From Histoplasma ohiense (taxonomy: Eukaryota; Ascomycota; Eurotiomycetes; Onygenales; Ajellomycetaceae), in contig JAEVHH010000006.1 in NCBI GenBank assembly GCA_017607445.1, positions 3,100,001 through 3,164,000 of the forward strand: a stretch of DNA of 64,000 bases. The letters run 5' to 3'. Under the pieces are notes generated by a model. That model was given only the letters and a program-made list of their open reading frames with translations. It made no database searches and had not been told where the DNA came from. Positions 1-10,463 of the stretch are shown here, in pieces. Every line of letters starts with the position of its first letter. Position 1 is the first letter of the stretch. The translations under genes were made by a program, and so were the position numbers.

Positions 1-650
1 ATGACATCATCTGAAGCAATGATCGGCCGACCAACTGAACTTCGCATAGACATGGAACCCCCAAGCACAGATGCATCAAAATCAGCAATGGAACAAGTGA
101 AATGGATGAAGCAAGCAGAGAACAAAATTCAAGAATGTCTGAAAGCTGTCAAAGCAGCTGAGAAAAAGTATTATGATCAGCATCATATATCAAAAAGCTT
201 TAAGATAGAGGACTGGATAATGCTGTGTGCAAAAAATATATCCACCTTGCAACCCTCACCCAAACTAGATCATTGATTTTTGGGTCCCTTTCAAATAATT
301 GATATCCACAGTACACAGGTGTACAAACTGAAACTCACACCACAATATAAAGAAATTCATCTCATATTCCATGTTTCCCTTCTCAAACCATATCACACAC
401 ACAACAGACAAATCCTGCAAGCAGAACTGATAATTATAGACACACAAGAGAAATGAGAAGTTGAAGCTATATTAGACAAGCATCAGTACTGCAGTCAAAC
501 ACAATATCTTGTCAAATGGAAAGATTGTACAGACACAGATAATTCTTGGAAACCTGAGGAAAATTTGATGAACAGCCAGAAGTACTTGGAACAGTTTAAT
601 AAAATCTATCAGAAGTCAGTCAGTAAACAAAAACAAAGAAGATGATGATA
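1..650 (+). pseudogene. Gyp-A pol 3' end: integrase C-terminus and chromodomain (A1)
   Basis: The frame carries the end of a retroviral-type integrase, with a basic stretch (KYYDQHHISKSFKIEDW) and the GPFQI-like segment typical of the integrase C-terminal domain, then a chromodomain at about 457-606 (EVEAILDK, then QYLVKWKDC, then SWKPEENL). In chromoviruses this module tethers the integrase to chromatin, often heterochromatin. The frame is broken by TGA codons near 274 and 453, where other copies or the family suggest Trp or Arg codons. It ends at a stop cluster around 642-650, only about 15 nt from the end of the convergent antisense gene. The identification is firm; this copy is not functional. 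Confidence 0.88.
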
Positions 651-664
651 ACTGCTGAATATAC

Positions 665-1815
665 TTATTCCACCCAGAGATTAAAAAACAGATCTGCCTC
701 AGCTTGGCCAGTGTCATTCAAAGAATTGTCATCAAGACAAACCTGCTTATTATCCCAGATTTCCTCAACTGACAAAGCACAATATTTCAATGATGACTTG
801 AAAGCTGCAATCAGTGATGTAACCACTGAGACCTCATCAACCACCATTTCAGCTGGAGCCTCAGAAGAACTGTCTTGTTGAATCTTCTGAATCTTCACAG
901 CAAAGAATCTAACCACCACAGTCACAGTGCTCTGCAAAACATTAATGTTTGAAGTGTTCACATCAGTGACAATTAGATCCTCAGCAGCATTGATAACCAT
1001 CTGAGCCAATTCAACAGCATCCACTGACATCTAATAGAAAGTTAATATTATATACTGTAAAAACATCTGTTTTGAATAATAACTTATCAGAATGCAGATG
1101 TGCTTCATCACTGAGCAGTGCTTGCATTTTTTGCATCAATCCTCAGCAGGCTCACAATGATGGTGGGGGGACATTGTCAAATGTTGAATACAATGACAGC
1201 AATATGCTGCTGCATTTCTTTCTAACACTTCAATGAGACTGTCTGCTTCCTCATCTTCGCCTACATTATCAGTCAACTCAAATAATGTACCAAGATCTTG
1301 GCCCAGTGAGAATGACACTGATGTAATAGTAGAATGTGAAAATATGCTTTCTGAAACACTGCTATGATCAAATGTCACACTCTGCTGTGACAACAAATCA
1401 TCAGAGTCCACATAGAATTCTAGAATCTCATCTGCATCCTTATAGATCTGCATGTCAAGTACAAACCTCACAACAGCAGTTTGATATGTGGCAAATCTCT
1501 CATCTGAAACTTTGTTGAAGAGCAGCATCTTGTGAAATTCATTGATCAAAGATTGACTGATTTCATGAAAGTGCTCAGGCATCTATAATCCATTAGCATC
1601 CATAACAACTTCAGTTTAAGAAAACTTACAGCAGCACAACTTCTATTTGATATATGACAGATGTGACAGTGTGTCCATTCATTGTTCACAAAGCAAGAAT
1701 ATACTGAAGGGTTCTGCAACCTCTCCAGACAACCCAAGCAAATGCTCTCAATGGCAGACAGCATATCACCCTCTATAGACTCCAAATCAGCAATGGAAAC
1801 AGCTGGTTCTGACAT
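665..1815 (-). CDS. Antisense Cys/His-rich gene of Gyp-A, intact copy (A1)
   Basis: This is a three-exon gene on the strand opposite to pol: exons 1815-1630, 1582-1156 and 1023-665, introns 1629-1583 (47 nt) and 1155-1024 (132 nt). The joined exons are 972 nt, or 323 codons plus stop, with no internal stop. Intron 1 begins GTAAGT and has a branch-like element before a TAG; intron 2 begins GTGAGC and ends CAG, with ATATTAAC upstream. The first 62 residues have a Cys pattern CxxC-x12-C-x7-CxxC-x7-C that looks zinc-binding. The middle holds an acidic stretch (GEDEEAD) and CCHCIQHL followed by HHH; the C-terminal third may be helical. I do not recognise the family. The same model fits copies at 10464-11614 and 32947-34097. 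A regulator or RNA/DNA-binding accessory protein is conceivable, but that is inference. Confidence 0.6.
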
Positions 1816-2358
1816 TCTATCATAACTTTAATTAGTACCAAGACCTTATTCAAAGGAGGAGGAAAAGCAAAAGCAACAAGAAAGAAAGACAGATGTTGGA
1901 GATTGAAACCAATATTGCAATGATGATCAAAGAAATTGCAACAACACAAAACTCAACCCAAAATGAAAAATGCAACCACACAATCAAAACTTTGAATTTC
2001 ACAATAAAAATTGCATAGAAAGATACAGTGTACTTTGTTTGATAAATTGATGTATTCTTTTTAAATAAAAAATTGTTGGTGGTGATGGTGGTGATGATTT
2101 TGTTAGGGTATGACTTTTTGATGTAAAAGTCAAAGAAAAGAGGTTCAGAAGTTGTGTCTAAATTGTGATTGGACTGCATTGACATCAGAGATGAAAAAAC
2201 ATTCTTCTGAAACAGCAACACTTCAGAATTAATCTCAACAATTAATCCAGCCTGATTCTGTGAACTCTATACAATATTAACCATGCAGCATATGTTACAA
2301 ACTTCACATGTTGCAGTAAGAAGCTCTGAGGACCAGGCCTTTGAAGAAGAGAGATAAT
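1816..2358. other. Upstream region of the antisense gene, with a conserved short frame
   Basis: This stretch lies between the antisense start codon and the 3' LTR and should hold the antisense promoter and 5' leader. On the minus strand an open frame covers 2221-1850, with related open frames at 12020-11775 and, on the plus strand, 32577-32786. They share the segment NHNLDTTSEPLFFDFYIK. It could be a leader peptide, another exon or chance; no homology is recognised. Just before the LTR is the purine tract GAAGAAGAGAGATAAT, the likely polypurine primer of plus-strand DNA synthesis. Confidence 0.4.
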
Positions 2359-2629
2359 TGTAATAGATGCAACAGAGATATCTATATTAGAAAATAGCTA
2401 TATGGTGATAGAAGAACACAGAACATGCCAGAATTAATGAAGAGAGACATAGCACACAGCACCATAGACAGCTGTAGCGCATGGTGGTCGCCTATATAAT
2501 GCTCACTGATATCTGTAGATATTAGAAGATCAGCGATTAGCTTTGAGTAATAGAGATTGCTACCTTCTTAACATCCTACATGCGTACTTCACACTACTCC
2601 CATAATTATACCTACAACCACCTCTTACA
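2359..2629 (+). repeat. Gyp-A 3' LTR (A1), 271 bp
   Basis: It begins TGTAATAG and ends CTCTTACA, so it has the TG...CA ends of an LTR with the short inverted repeat TGTAA/TTACA. Copies of exactly the same length stand at 12158-12428, 32133-32403, 38987-39257 and 63155-63425. Confidence 0.92.
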
Positions 2630-4345
2630 GACATACACTGATTCATACACAACTGTGATTGCTGTGATTCAGTGATAGTATGATGTGAATACTGAAAAGA
2701 GATGTTGAAGCCTCTATCTGTTCTTGACTGAACTTGATGTGATATAGCTATTGATTTTGCAGTTTTCTTATCTGAAAGTGAAGATTCTATGAATATTCTA
2801 GTCATTGTTGACTGACTCAGCAAGGGTGTAATACTACAGCTCTGTGATAAGATGAACACTGAAGTAGTTGCAGATGTCTTTGTCAGAAGCTCATTCTATT
2901 ATATATACAGTCTGCCTTCATTCATTGTGTCAGATAGAGACAGTCAATTTGTCAGTACACTCTGAGCCCATATATATCAATTATTAAGAATTGAATGGAA
3001 ATTATCAACAGTGTACCACTCAGAGACTGATGAAGCTACTGAGAGAATAATACAAACAGTAAAAAACATCCTCTGTAAGTTCTACAATTACATGCAAGAC
3101 AACTGAAGCAATCTGCTGCCACACACTGAGATTGTAATTAACAGTCAAGATTTCATTACAACAGATATAAGCTCATTCTTTCTTCTACACAGATACAACT
3201 TAGAGATTCTGAACTTCTCTGAAACTTCTCAAGAAATCATGTACACTCACAACCTCATACAGACAGCAGAGAATATCATGAACAAGCTGAAGAAAGTCTG
3301 CAAATGAACAGAAGCTTCAATGATTAGCACTCAGCAAAATTATAAAAATCAAATGAACATCAGAAGAAGTTCTGTGATCTGATATCATGTAGAAGACAAA
3401 ATCTGACTGAATCTCAAGAACATAAGAATGAACCACTTCTTGCATATACTAGATTATCATCACATCAAGTATATAGTGAAGAAAGTGCTAGATATATATG
3501 ATTATCAACTCAACACTTCATCTGACATTCATGATGTCTTTCATATAAATCTGCTTCAATTCATAGCTGAGAATTCATTCTTCTCACAGAGAACCTCTGA
3601 TTGACAGTCATCTGTCATTATAGAAGAAGACAACAAACTCAAATGAGAAATCAAAGCAATTCTTGACAATAGAATCAATCATCACCACTGTGAATATCTT
3701 GTCAAATGAGTAGAATACAATTGTCTGATCTGGGAATCTGCATCTGTCTTGAAGAACACTGCTGTTCTTGACATCTACAAGTTCTCACTTACTCTGATAG
3801 AGAGGGATAATGTGACAGATTAGCATCTGTTAGTAATTAATTTATGCAATCAACTTCTCTTCTACATCCACTTGTTTCTGACTGTTGTAATTTTGTGTAA
3901 CTCTCAATGTTCTTTCACTCTGTGCTCTGCACTTATATAGTCTCTAATAATTCTTCTATATAGCTTCTAATGTTCTTCCACTCTGTGTTCTGCACTCATG
4001 TAGTTTTCAACAATTCTTCTATGTAGTCTTCAATGATTCTTCTGCTTCATGCTCTGCACTTGCATAGTTTCTAACAATTCTTCTGTGTAGCTCTCAATGA
4101 TTCTCCCATCTCATGCTCTGCACTTGTGTAGTTTCTAACAATTCTTTCATATAGCTTTTAATGTTCTTCCACTCTGTGCTTCACTGTGGAGCAGCTTCTG
4201 ATATTCTTCCATCTCAAAATTCCCTCTATAAGAACCCTCTTCATACAATCTTTTCTTCTGATTTCTTTTCTCTTTCTTTCCTTAATCAATTCGTAATCTG
4301 TAATTAGAATAGTACCAAATCGTTAATCGAAGTACGCCTGTTACA
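2630..4345 (+). mobile_element. Gyp-B copy B1: 3' part (integrase, chromodomain, LTR)
   Basis: This matches Gyp-B copy B2 from about 60806 to its 3' end. The integrase core is visible around 2930-3300, with the SDRDSQF motif followed by a YHSETD-like segment. The chromodomain relic is at about 3640-3790 and the 3' LTR at 3811-4345. All frames carry TGA stops. Its 5' half must lie to the left of A1, which interrupts it. The right flank GATGT (4346-4350) fits the hAT-D sequence at about 31585, so B1 sits inside D1. Confidence 0.88.
3811..4345 (+). repeat. Gyp-B 3' LTR (B1), 535 bp, with internal 63-bp tandem repeats
   Basis: It begins TGTGACAG and ends CCTGTTACA, and the purine tract AGAGAGGGATAA lies just before it. 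The middle consists of about four 60-63-bp repeats, each with a TGTTCTTCCACTCTGTGCTC-like core and TTGTGTAGTTTCTAACAATTC-like spacers. Other copies are 534 bp (B2, B4) or 471 bp (B3). Confidence 0.9.
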
Positions 4346-5587
4346 GATGTGTGTAACAATTTCAACATCATTCTCATCAAAACAACTGATCAGTTCTGTG
4401 TTTTCAGATTCAATGTTCAGATCTTTAATCAATGCTTGAACAATAAGCTGAATAATATATGCAATACAGAGAATATGCCCATGTTTACCATTTCATCTAT
4501 ACAATATCAGTTTTTGTTTCAGACTCTGTATTATGATCAAGTTGTTTGCTGCATTGTCTGTTGTGATTGCAAGAAGATCTGATGAAATATCTCAGTAATC
4601 ATTTTTAATGATTGTCATGAGAACATCAGCCATATATTCATCTGTATAACTGCTCTTCAATTGTTCAAAGCCAATCAATTTCTCTTTATAATTCCAATCC
4701 TCATCAATAAAATAACAAACTGCACTCAAAAAGGATAGATTGTTGATACTTGTTCATGCATCCACTGTCAGTGATATCTTCTATTGTTTCTTCAACAGAA
4801 GTCCAAATTGTTGCATATCATTGTTGTAATGTGTATTCAGAGAAGAGTGGAGACTGAATCAATGAGGAATTTGAATATATGAATTAAGCATTTGCAGTAG
4901 AGTTCAAAATTCCGAGTTTTCAACAGCACACAGTGGAAGATTCAACAATATATATAGATGTAGAAGTTATTCTTGAAAGTTGTCTGATGAAAGAGTTGGA
5001 ATTGAAAGATTGACATCAGTTCATTGTCATTTTCACATGTTTTCCTGCAAAATAGTACATAAGTGTTACCAAATATTGTTATCATTAATGAGAGTAGATG
5101 ATATAAGTATCAGTTCATGAAGAATATTCTGATGTTTTCCTCTAAGCTGTAGACAATCAGCAGATTTCAAATGTTGTGTGATTTCTTCTGATTCATATCC
5201 ACTTCAGAATGGATGATTTTGTATGAAGTTGCAATGATTACAGCAGAGAAATGACTCTTCAGTGATCTTCACAGCAACTTATTGAAAGTTTTTCCATAGA
5301 TCTTCTTATTGTCTATGCTGACTTTTTCATAGATTGTGTTGTTTTTCATCACCAAGAAAAAAAGAAGTATGCATTCATCAGGCTTGAAAGAGCTCATTTT
5401 GTGAGAACTTATAAACAATATAAATTGTTTGATTCACTCTTATTTCTATAAGATCTTGAATCTTCATTAAAGAAGGTGATGAATTCCCTGATTCAGCAAT
5501 TACTGAAGTTGTCATGATGAATATAAATGATAAGAAATTATATGTAAAATGAATTCTGAGAATAAAAAGGTTAAGAAATTGGTTCAA
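4346..5587 (-). pseudogene. hAT transposase, N-terminal and central part (D1)
   Basis: The likely ATG is at 5515, with the frame open upstream to 5587. The minus-strand frame, allowing TGA for Trp, contains classic hAT landmarks: a DAWTS-type segment followed by FLSAVCYFIDEDW and LIGFEQL, then AITTDNAANN and HILCIAYIIQLIVQAL. These are the RNase H-like catalytic core of hAT transposases (cut-and-paste transposition in the nucleus), including the second catalytic Asp in the DNA[AS]NN motif. Several TGA and TAA codons interrupt it, so it is a relic. The C-terminal dimerisation region is missing here but present in D2 at 30524-31580. Confidence 0.8.
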
Positions 5588-5589
5588 TT

Positions 5590-6150
5590 TGATTGAGATT
5601 TTTTTTTACCTCTTTGTCATTAACCCATTCTAATTGGTTAGAACACTAGTAGAATATATTTATAAACAACAACAAATAAAACATATTATGATCAAATAGA
5701 AAAGAATGATAATGAAAATATTGAAGATATTATTAAGATTTGTAAATGCTGAAAAGTTGATTCATTAGATATATTATCTATCTCTAATATATCACAATTC
5801 CACAGTATGAATTTATCAGCTTTCATTGTTTACTGATACTAAACGTAAAGTCACACGCAACTTACAAGTATACATATACATATACATATATATATATATA
5901 TATCATGAACATAATATCGCTACAATAATATATGCTCACAACAAAGAATTGTATAATATAAAATATCAAATAAAATTTGTAATCTCTGATAATGATAATA
6001 ATACAATTAATTTAGCAAAAATATAAAAAAACAAACATGTAAAAAAAAATTTTTTACTTAGATTATTTTCTCTTCTACTCTTCTTCTTTCACTTTCTTCT
6101 TCTTCTTCTTTTTTCACTTTCTTCTTCTTCTTCTCTTTTTCTTTCTCTTC
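5590..6150. other. AT-rich spacer of hAT-D with TA microsatellite
   Basis: I see no gene here. The stretch holds an A/T-rich region and a (CATATA)/(TA)n microsatellite at about 5870-5904, also present in D2 at about 40240-40275, and then a TTC/CTT-rich tract from 6050 that encodes a Lys/Glu-rich tail on the minus strand. Confidence 0.5.
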
Positions 6151-6162
6151 ATTCTTCACAAT

Positions 6163-6690
6163 TCAATTCTTCTCTTTCTTCTTCTCTCTCTCCTTCTTCT
6201 TTTCATTCAAGAAAACAATCATCTCAAAACCCTTCTCAGCTATCTTCTCAGATGAGAGAGAATTCTTCTCTTTTCTCATCAGATTCATTTGAGCTTCAAA
6301 ATTCTGCATCTTCTGATCTGCTGCCTCAGGTTCTATCTTTGCAGCAAGTAAATTAGTATGCTCAGAAAGCAATACTGTCTTCTCAATATTCTGAATCATT
6401 GAGCATATACAAGATCTAAACAAGGCCTCAATCCCATGATTCTCTTCAGAAGCCTGCTAATCAATTAGACCACAGAATTGTTATCAAAAAGCATTATCAA
6501 TAAATATATTCAAAATACAATCTATCAGCTTGAATTTCTTTGTCTCATAAATAAGCATATCTTCAATCTTCTTCTGATGATGTTTTTTTGCAGTTGCTAT
6601 CTTCTCAGCTCTCTCTCTTTTCATTTTGATCTCAAATCATTTCTGTGAGTGCTTCTGATCTCAGTGCTGCTGCATCAGCAACTTCACTGC
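6163..6690 (-). pseudogene. hAT-D accessory frame 1: charged coiled-coil protein (D1)
   Basis: The minus-strand frame is open from 6423 to 6163 and continues upstream to about 6690 if TGA codons are taken as former Trp. It begins around KWFEIKMKRERAEKI, passes through a segment with CSMIQNIEKTVLLSE and ends in a Glu/Lys-rich coiled coil (NEKKKEREKKKEKN). I do not recognise the family. The charged linker followed by a coiled coil resembles the small Myb/SANT-like or coiled-coil partners some DNA transposons encode, but no Myb motif is visible. In D2 the same gene is split by B3 at 40589, and its upstream part has been triplicated (46829-47347). Confidence 0.45.
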
Positions 6691-6699
6691 TTTCTTCTT

Positions 6700-7540
6700 C
6701 AACTTCTCATACATTGAGCCATCAGCATCATTTCTTTCATAATATTAGTCAAATTTCAGCAGAAGTGTTACTCAAGATTGTTATCAATCTACTTCATTGC
6801 AGAGTTTTTTCAAGACAATATGATATATCTTACAGTCAGTTTCTCCACACTTGAAGAATTCTTTCTCTTCCCTCTCAAGATGATGATGATGTTTGTGTGT
6901 TTTAGTGATACACAGAGTCATCAAATGTTTCTTGAAGAGAGAGACAGATATGTTTTCAGCAGAAGAGAGAGAGAGAAATGTGTTCTGATTGTAATAATAA
7001 AGATTTCTAGAGAAAAAAAATTTATTATTTTTATAAGTTGCTATACACACAGAAATGTGATGGTAAGAACAGAGATATATCAAAGAATTCAAGAAGAAAG
7101 AAAATCTACATCTATATATTATGAGAAATTACATATCTCATAGCAACACTGTTTATATTTTTGTGCTATTTGTTGATATCATATACTGCATGCATGCAGT
7201 TGCTCTGCAAGCTATATTATGACTGAATGCAGATGAGATATTTCTTTGTTGCTATAGAGATTATTTGCATCTACAATCTCTCAGTTTAACATTCATACAT
7301 GTTTTTCTTTTTCTTTGTTCTTTCTTTCTTCTCTCTCCAACCCATCATAATTCTGCTGCAGTATGTTAACTATTAAAAGCAATATGAATATCTCAATGTT
7401 TTTTGTGAATGAATACTGATTAATTAATTGATTCTATCTAGTAAATTCAGTGCTGCAAGTCTCTGTTCTTCTCTCTCTGAAATCTACACATTCATTCTCT
7501 GTGTTCATCCTCTCTTTCTCCCCACCCTCCCCCAGCAAAA
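6700..7540. other. hAT-D central region, no clear gene
   Basis: Open frames occur on both strands (6778-7143 plus, 7092-6784 minus) and recur in D2 at 47435-47800 and 47749-47441. Neither resembles a known protein, and overlapping frames on both strands suggest chance openness in low-complexity sequence. The stretch probably holds the promoters of the divergent accessory frames. The palindromic TGCATGCATGCA lies at about 7190. Confidence 0.35.
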
Positions 7541-7542
7541 AA

Positions 7543-8160
7543 ATGGCCCATGATAAGAGTATCTCTCATCAGAGGACCATGCCAACCACTGCTGCTGCTC
7601 ACAAGACAGCATATGAACAGCAAATGACAAAGTGAAAAGCAGTCTGAGCTCATCATCATAAACAGCATTCCAATGCTCACTGTGCTGTGTGGGAGGTGTG
7701 CAACCCCCACTCTCATATGAAAAAAGTGAATAAGCAGAGTATGAAATTCAAAGTAACACTTTTTGATAACACTAGATACTGATATAAAAGTAGAGACTAT
7801 CTGTGAGATTCAATATTATCAGAAGTCTGAGAATCTCATTTTCTTCAAGACTGTGTTTATCTGTCTTGTCTGAGAGATTGATGGAAGAAAGTATTGCTTC
7901 CAGCATTCTATCCTCAATACTCTTCAAGTCACAGTCAAGACCACATTGATCACACTTTTTGAGTGTATGATATCATATAAAAATCAATGTAACAATATCT
8001 CACTAATCATTTCACAGATGATTTTAAGACTATGATTCATTGTAAACAGATGATTCTCACTGTGAGAGATATTAGATTGATGATGAAGATCACTCAAAAA
8101 TTGAATAGCAATTTTTTTGATGATTATAGATTGAAGAAATGAGTTTTTTTCATTTATTTG
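7543..8160 (+). pseudogene. hAT-D accessory frame 2 (D1), plus strand
   Basis: From an ATG at 7543 (MAHDKSISHQRTM) a plus-strand frame runs about 200 codons if in-frame TGA codons are read as former TGG. Segments such as HSNAHCAVWEVCNPHSHMK, FKVTLFDNTRYWYKSRDY and NHFTDDFKTMIHCKQM look protein-like. It contains His/Cys-rich stretches but no pattern that I can name. It reads in the opposite direction to the transposase. The D2 counterpart is split by Gyp-C at 48517. The C-terminal boundary is uncertain because the frame passes into T-rich sequence. Confidence 0.4.
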
Positions 8161-8393
8161 TTTGTTTATTTTTTTATTTTTTATTTTTTTTTGTTGGAAG
8201 TTTTTGTTTTTTTTTTTTTTATAATATTCTCAGTTGTTGTTTTTGTTTTTTTTTTTTTAATTTTCAAAATGTCTACAGACATATAATGATATTTCTGTTG
8301 TTGACATCAAAAAGATAACAATATTTGATAACACTCACATCATAATTAGCCATCATTCAGCATAAAGATATATGTATTATGTAATTATGAGTA
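8150..8393. other. Poly-T-rich subterminal segment of hAT-D
   Basis: Long T runs alternate with GTTG steps around 8150-8260, followed by AT-rich sequence. It is collinear with 62920-63150 in D2. I see no coding signal. Confidence 0.5.
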
Positions 8394-8449
8394 AGTCACA
8401 GTTCTGTTTGATTTCATTTTGTAAAATGAGATCAAACAGAACTGTGACT
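8394..8449. repeat. 56-bp near-perfect palindrome near the hAT-D right end
   Basis: The arms read AGTCACAGTTCTGTTTGAT and ATCAAACAGAACTGTGACT around a CATTTTGTAAAATG centre, with one asymmetric base. It lies about 195-250 bp from the transposon end. The homologous element in mini-D is the perfect GC-richer palindrome at 20615-20657. Such subterminal structures may bind transposase or form a cruciform. Confidence 0.75.
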
Positions 8450-8644
8450 CAGAAATCAAAATAAGAACAGTATTCAGAATCTAAATATTTCTCATAAACA
8501 GTGAAATGAAACCAGAGCTATAATACAAACAGTGTAAAGTGACTGGTTTGAAAAACAATATATGGGATCAGAACTAAAATATATGAGAATGGAACCAACA
8601 CTAAAATTGATCATGGTTCTATACACAGTCACACGGTCAGTCTA

Positions 8645-10445
8645 CATACAGCTCTCTTGACAGAGCTCTCTACTCTGCAAGAGAAGCTGTGTAAGAGGAT
8701 CTTTAAGTCATTAAAGACAAAAGAAAACACAAAATTAGATCAATGTGTCAAGATGATGTGAAAAGATCTGCAAGTTAATGAAAATTGTTGAGTGAAGAGA
8801 CTTAAAGTTGTTGATGACAACAACCTCTGCAGAATAAAGAACACATCTGCAGATGAGAATAAGATTACAGATATTACAGAATTAAATCTAAAAACTCTGA
8901 TGCCACAGATTCTAGCTGTCAAAGTATTTGAGTCTGAGACAGTCTATTGTGAAGAAATAGCTGAATCTATCATTGAACTCTTACTGCAGATTCAGAATAG
9001 AGATACCAGCATGTCTGAACTTCACAGAAGACTAGAGATGAATGATGCTAGTGTAGATAATCATTCAATCTGAGCAGTAGATAAAAATAATCTACTCAGA
9101 AAAGATGATAAAGTCTATATACTGCAAGACAAAGTCATAAGACATGAAATAATGAAAATGAATCACAATGATCCCCAAGATGGTCATTTTGAATGTGATA
9201 AAATCATCAAAGTGATCAAACACAAGTACTTGTGGCATGGTATAAACAATGAGATTGCAGAATATGTGAGAACTTGTGATGTTTGTCAATGTGTCAAGAT
9301 ACCACAGCACAAGCTGTATGGGTTGCTACAATCACATCCAGTGTCAGATAAGAAATGGCATACAATTAGCATGGACTTTATTGAAGACCTGCCAGATAAT
9401 AAAAAGAGAAGTCAAATCTATAATGCTATTGTCATATTTGTTGATTTATTCATCAAATGAATCATAATTGTGTCCACATCTTCAGAGCTAGATGCAGAAG
9501 AACTTACAGATATTATTGTATGAAGAATTACAAAGAACTTTGATCTATCTGCAAACATTATTAACAATCAAGATTCATTAATAAATAGCAAGTTTTGATT
9601 GACATTATGTTATCTGCTTCATGTTCAACAAAAATTATCAACAGCATTCCACCCACAAACTGACAGCCAGACAGAATGATTGAATCAGATGATTGAACAT
9701 TATCTTCACACATACTGCAGCTACCAACAAGATAATTGGATAGAATGAATTCCCCTGACACAATGGGCATATAATAACATCTTCCACACATTGATAAAAA
9801 TGACATCATCTGAAGCAATGATTGGCCGACCAACTGAACTTTGTATAGACATAGAACCCTCAAGCACAGACACAACAAAATTGATGATAGAACAAGTGAA
9901 ATGAATGAAGCAAGCAGAGAACAAGATTCAAGAATGTCTGAAAGCTGTCAAAGCAGCTGAGAAAAAGTATTACAATCAGCACCACATATCAAAAAGCTTT
10001 AAGATAGAGAACTGAGTAATGCTGTATGCAAAAAATATATCCACCTTGTGATCCTCACTCAAACTAGATCATTGATTTTTGAATCTCTTTCAAATAATTG
10101 ATATCCACAGTATGCAGGTGTACAAACTGAAACTCATGCTACAATATAAAGAAATTCATCTCATATTCCATGTTTCTCTTCTTGAATCATATCACATGCA
10201 CAACAAATAAATCCCACAAGCAGAACTGATAATTATAGACACACAAGAGAAATGAGAAGTTGAAGCTATATTAGACAAATGTCAGTACTATAGTCAAACA
10301 CAATATCTTGTCAAATGAAAAGATTGTACAGACACAGATAATTCTTGGAAACTCAAGGAAAACTTGATGAACAGTCAGAAGTACTTGAAACAGTTTAATA
10401 AAATCTATCAGAAGTCAGTCAGTAAACAAAAACAAAGAAAATGAT
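8645..10445 (+). pseudogene. Gyp-A pol: integrase with H2C2 finger and chromodomain (A2)
   Basis: The frame enters downstream of RNase H. At about 9160-9300 is the integrase zinc finger, with the conserved HKYLWHG and CDVCQ residues. The core follows with SMDFIEDLP (9368-9394, first catalytic Asp) and FHPQTDSQTE (about 9640-9677, catalytic Glu region); the segment expected to hold the second Asp reads INSKF and lacks it. The integrase C-terminus and a chromodomain (about 10256-10400) complete it. Many TGA codons stand where A1 or A3 has TGG, for example 9901-9906 against 101-106. The element integrates retroviral-type DNA; this copy is dead. Confidence 0.88.
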
Positions 10446-10463
10446 GATAACTGCTGAATATAC

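Larger units (their letters stand above)
1..2629 (+). mobile_element. Gyp-A copy A1: 3' part of a Ty3/Gypsy chromovirus
   Basis: The window opens inside the integrase of a Ty3/Gypsy element. In order follow the integrase C-terminus, a chromodomain, a convergent antisense gene, a purine-rich tract (about 2343-2358) and the 3' LTR (2359-2629). Copy A3 (32133-39257) shows the complete element at 7125 bp. The base after the LTR falls into Gyp-B integrase sequence, so A1 is inserted in Gyp-B copy B1, and GACAT at 2630-2634 would be its right target duplication. The left end lies outside the window. Confidence 0.9.
4346..8644 (-). mobile_element. hAT-D copy D1 (right two thirds of a hAT transposon)
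   Basis: This block holds the N-terminal and central part of a hAT transposase on the minus strand, two further degraded reading frames, poly-T-rich sequence, a long palindrome (8394-8449) and a right terminus whose reverse complement starts TAGACTGACCGTGTGAC. It is collinear with the split copy D2 at 31585-63154, for which it gives the uninterrupted state. The left third was displaced by B1. The right end adjoins Gyp-A pol sequence, so D1 lies inside A2. Confidence 0.8.

Noticed and set aside
642..881. Plus-strand frame after Gyp-A pol
   Set aside because: It is the complement of exon 3 of the antisense gene and is not conserved as a frame in A2.
1136..1582. Exon 2 of the antisense gene as a separate 148-codon intronless gene
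   Set aside because: All three copies share the terminal TGA, but a GTRAGY donor lies just before it, and splicing there gives an exact in-frame join to exon 3 in all copies.
6778..7143. 121-codon plus-strand frame in hAT-D, also open in D2
   Set aside because: The minus strand is equally open, the composition is low-complexity and no motif is visible.
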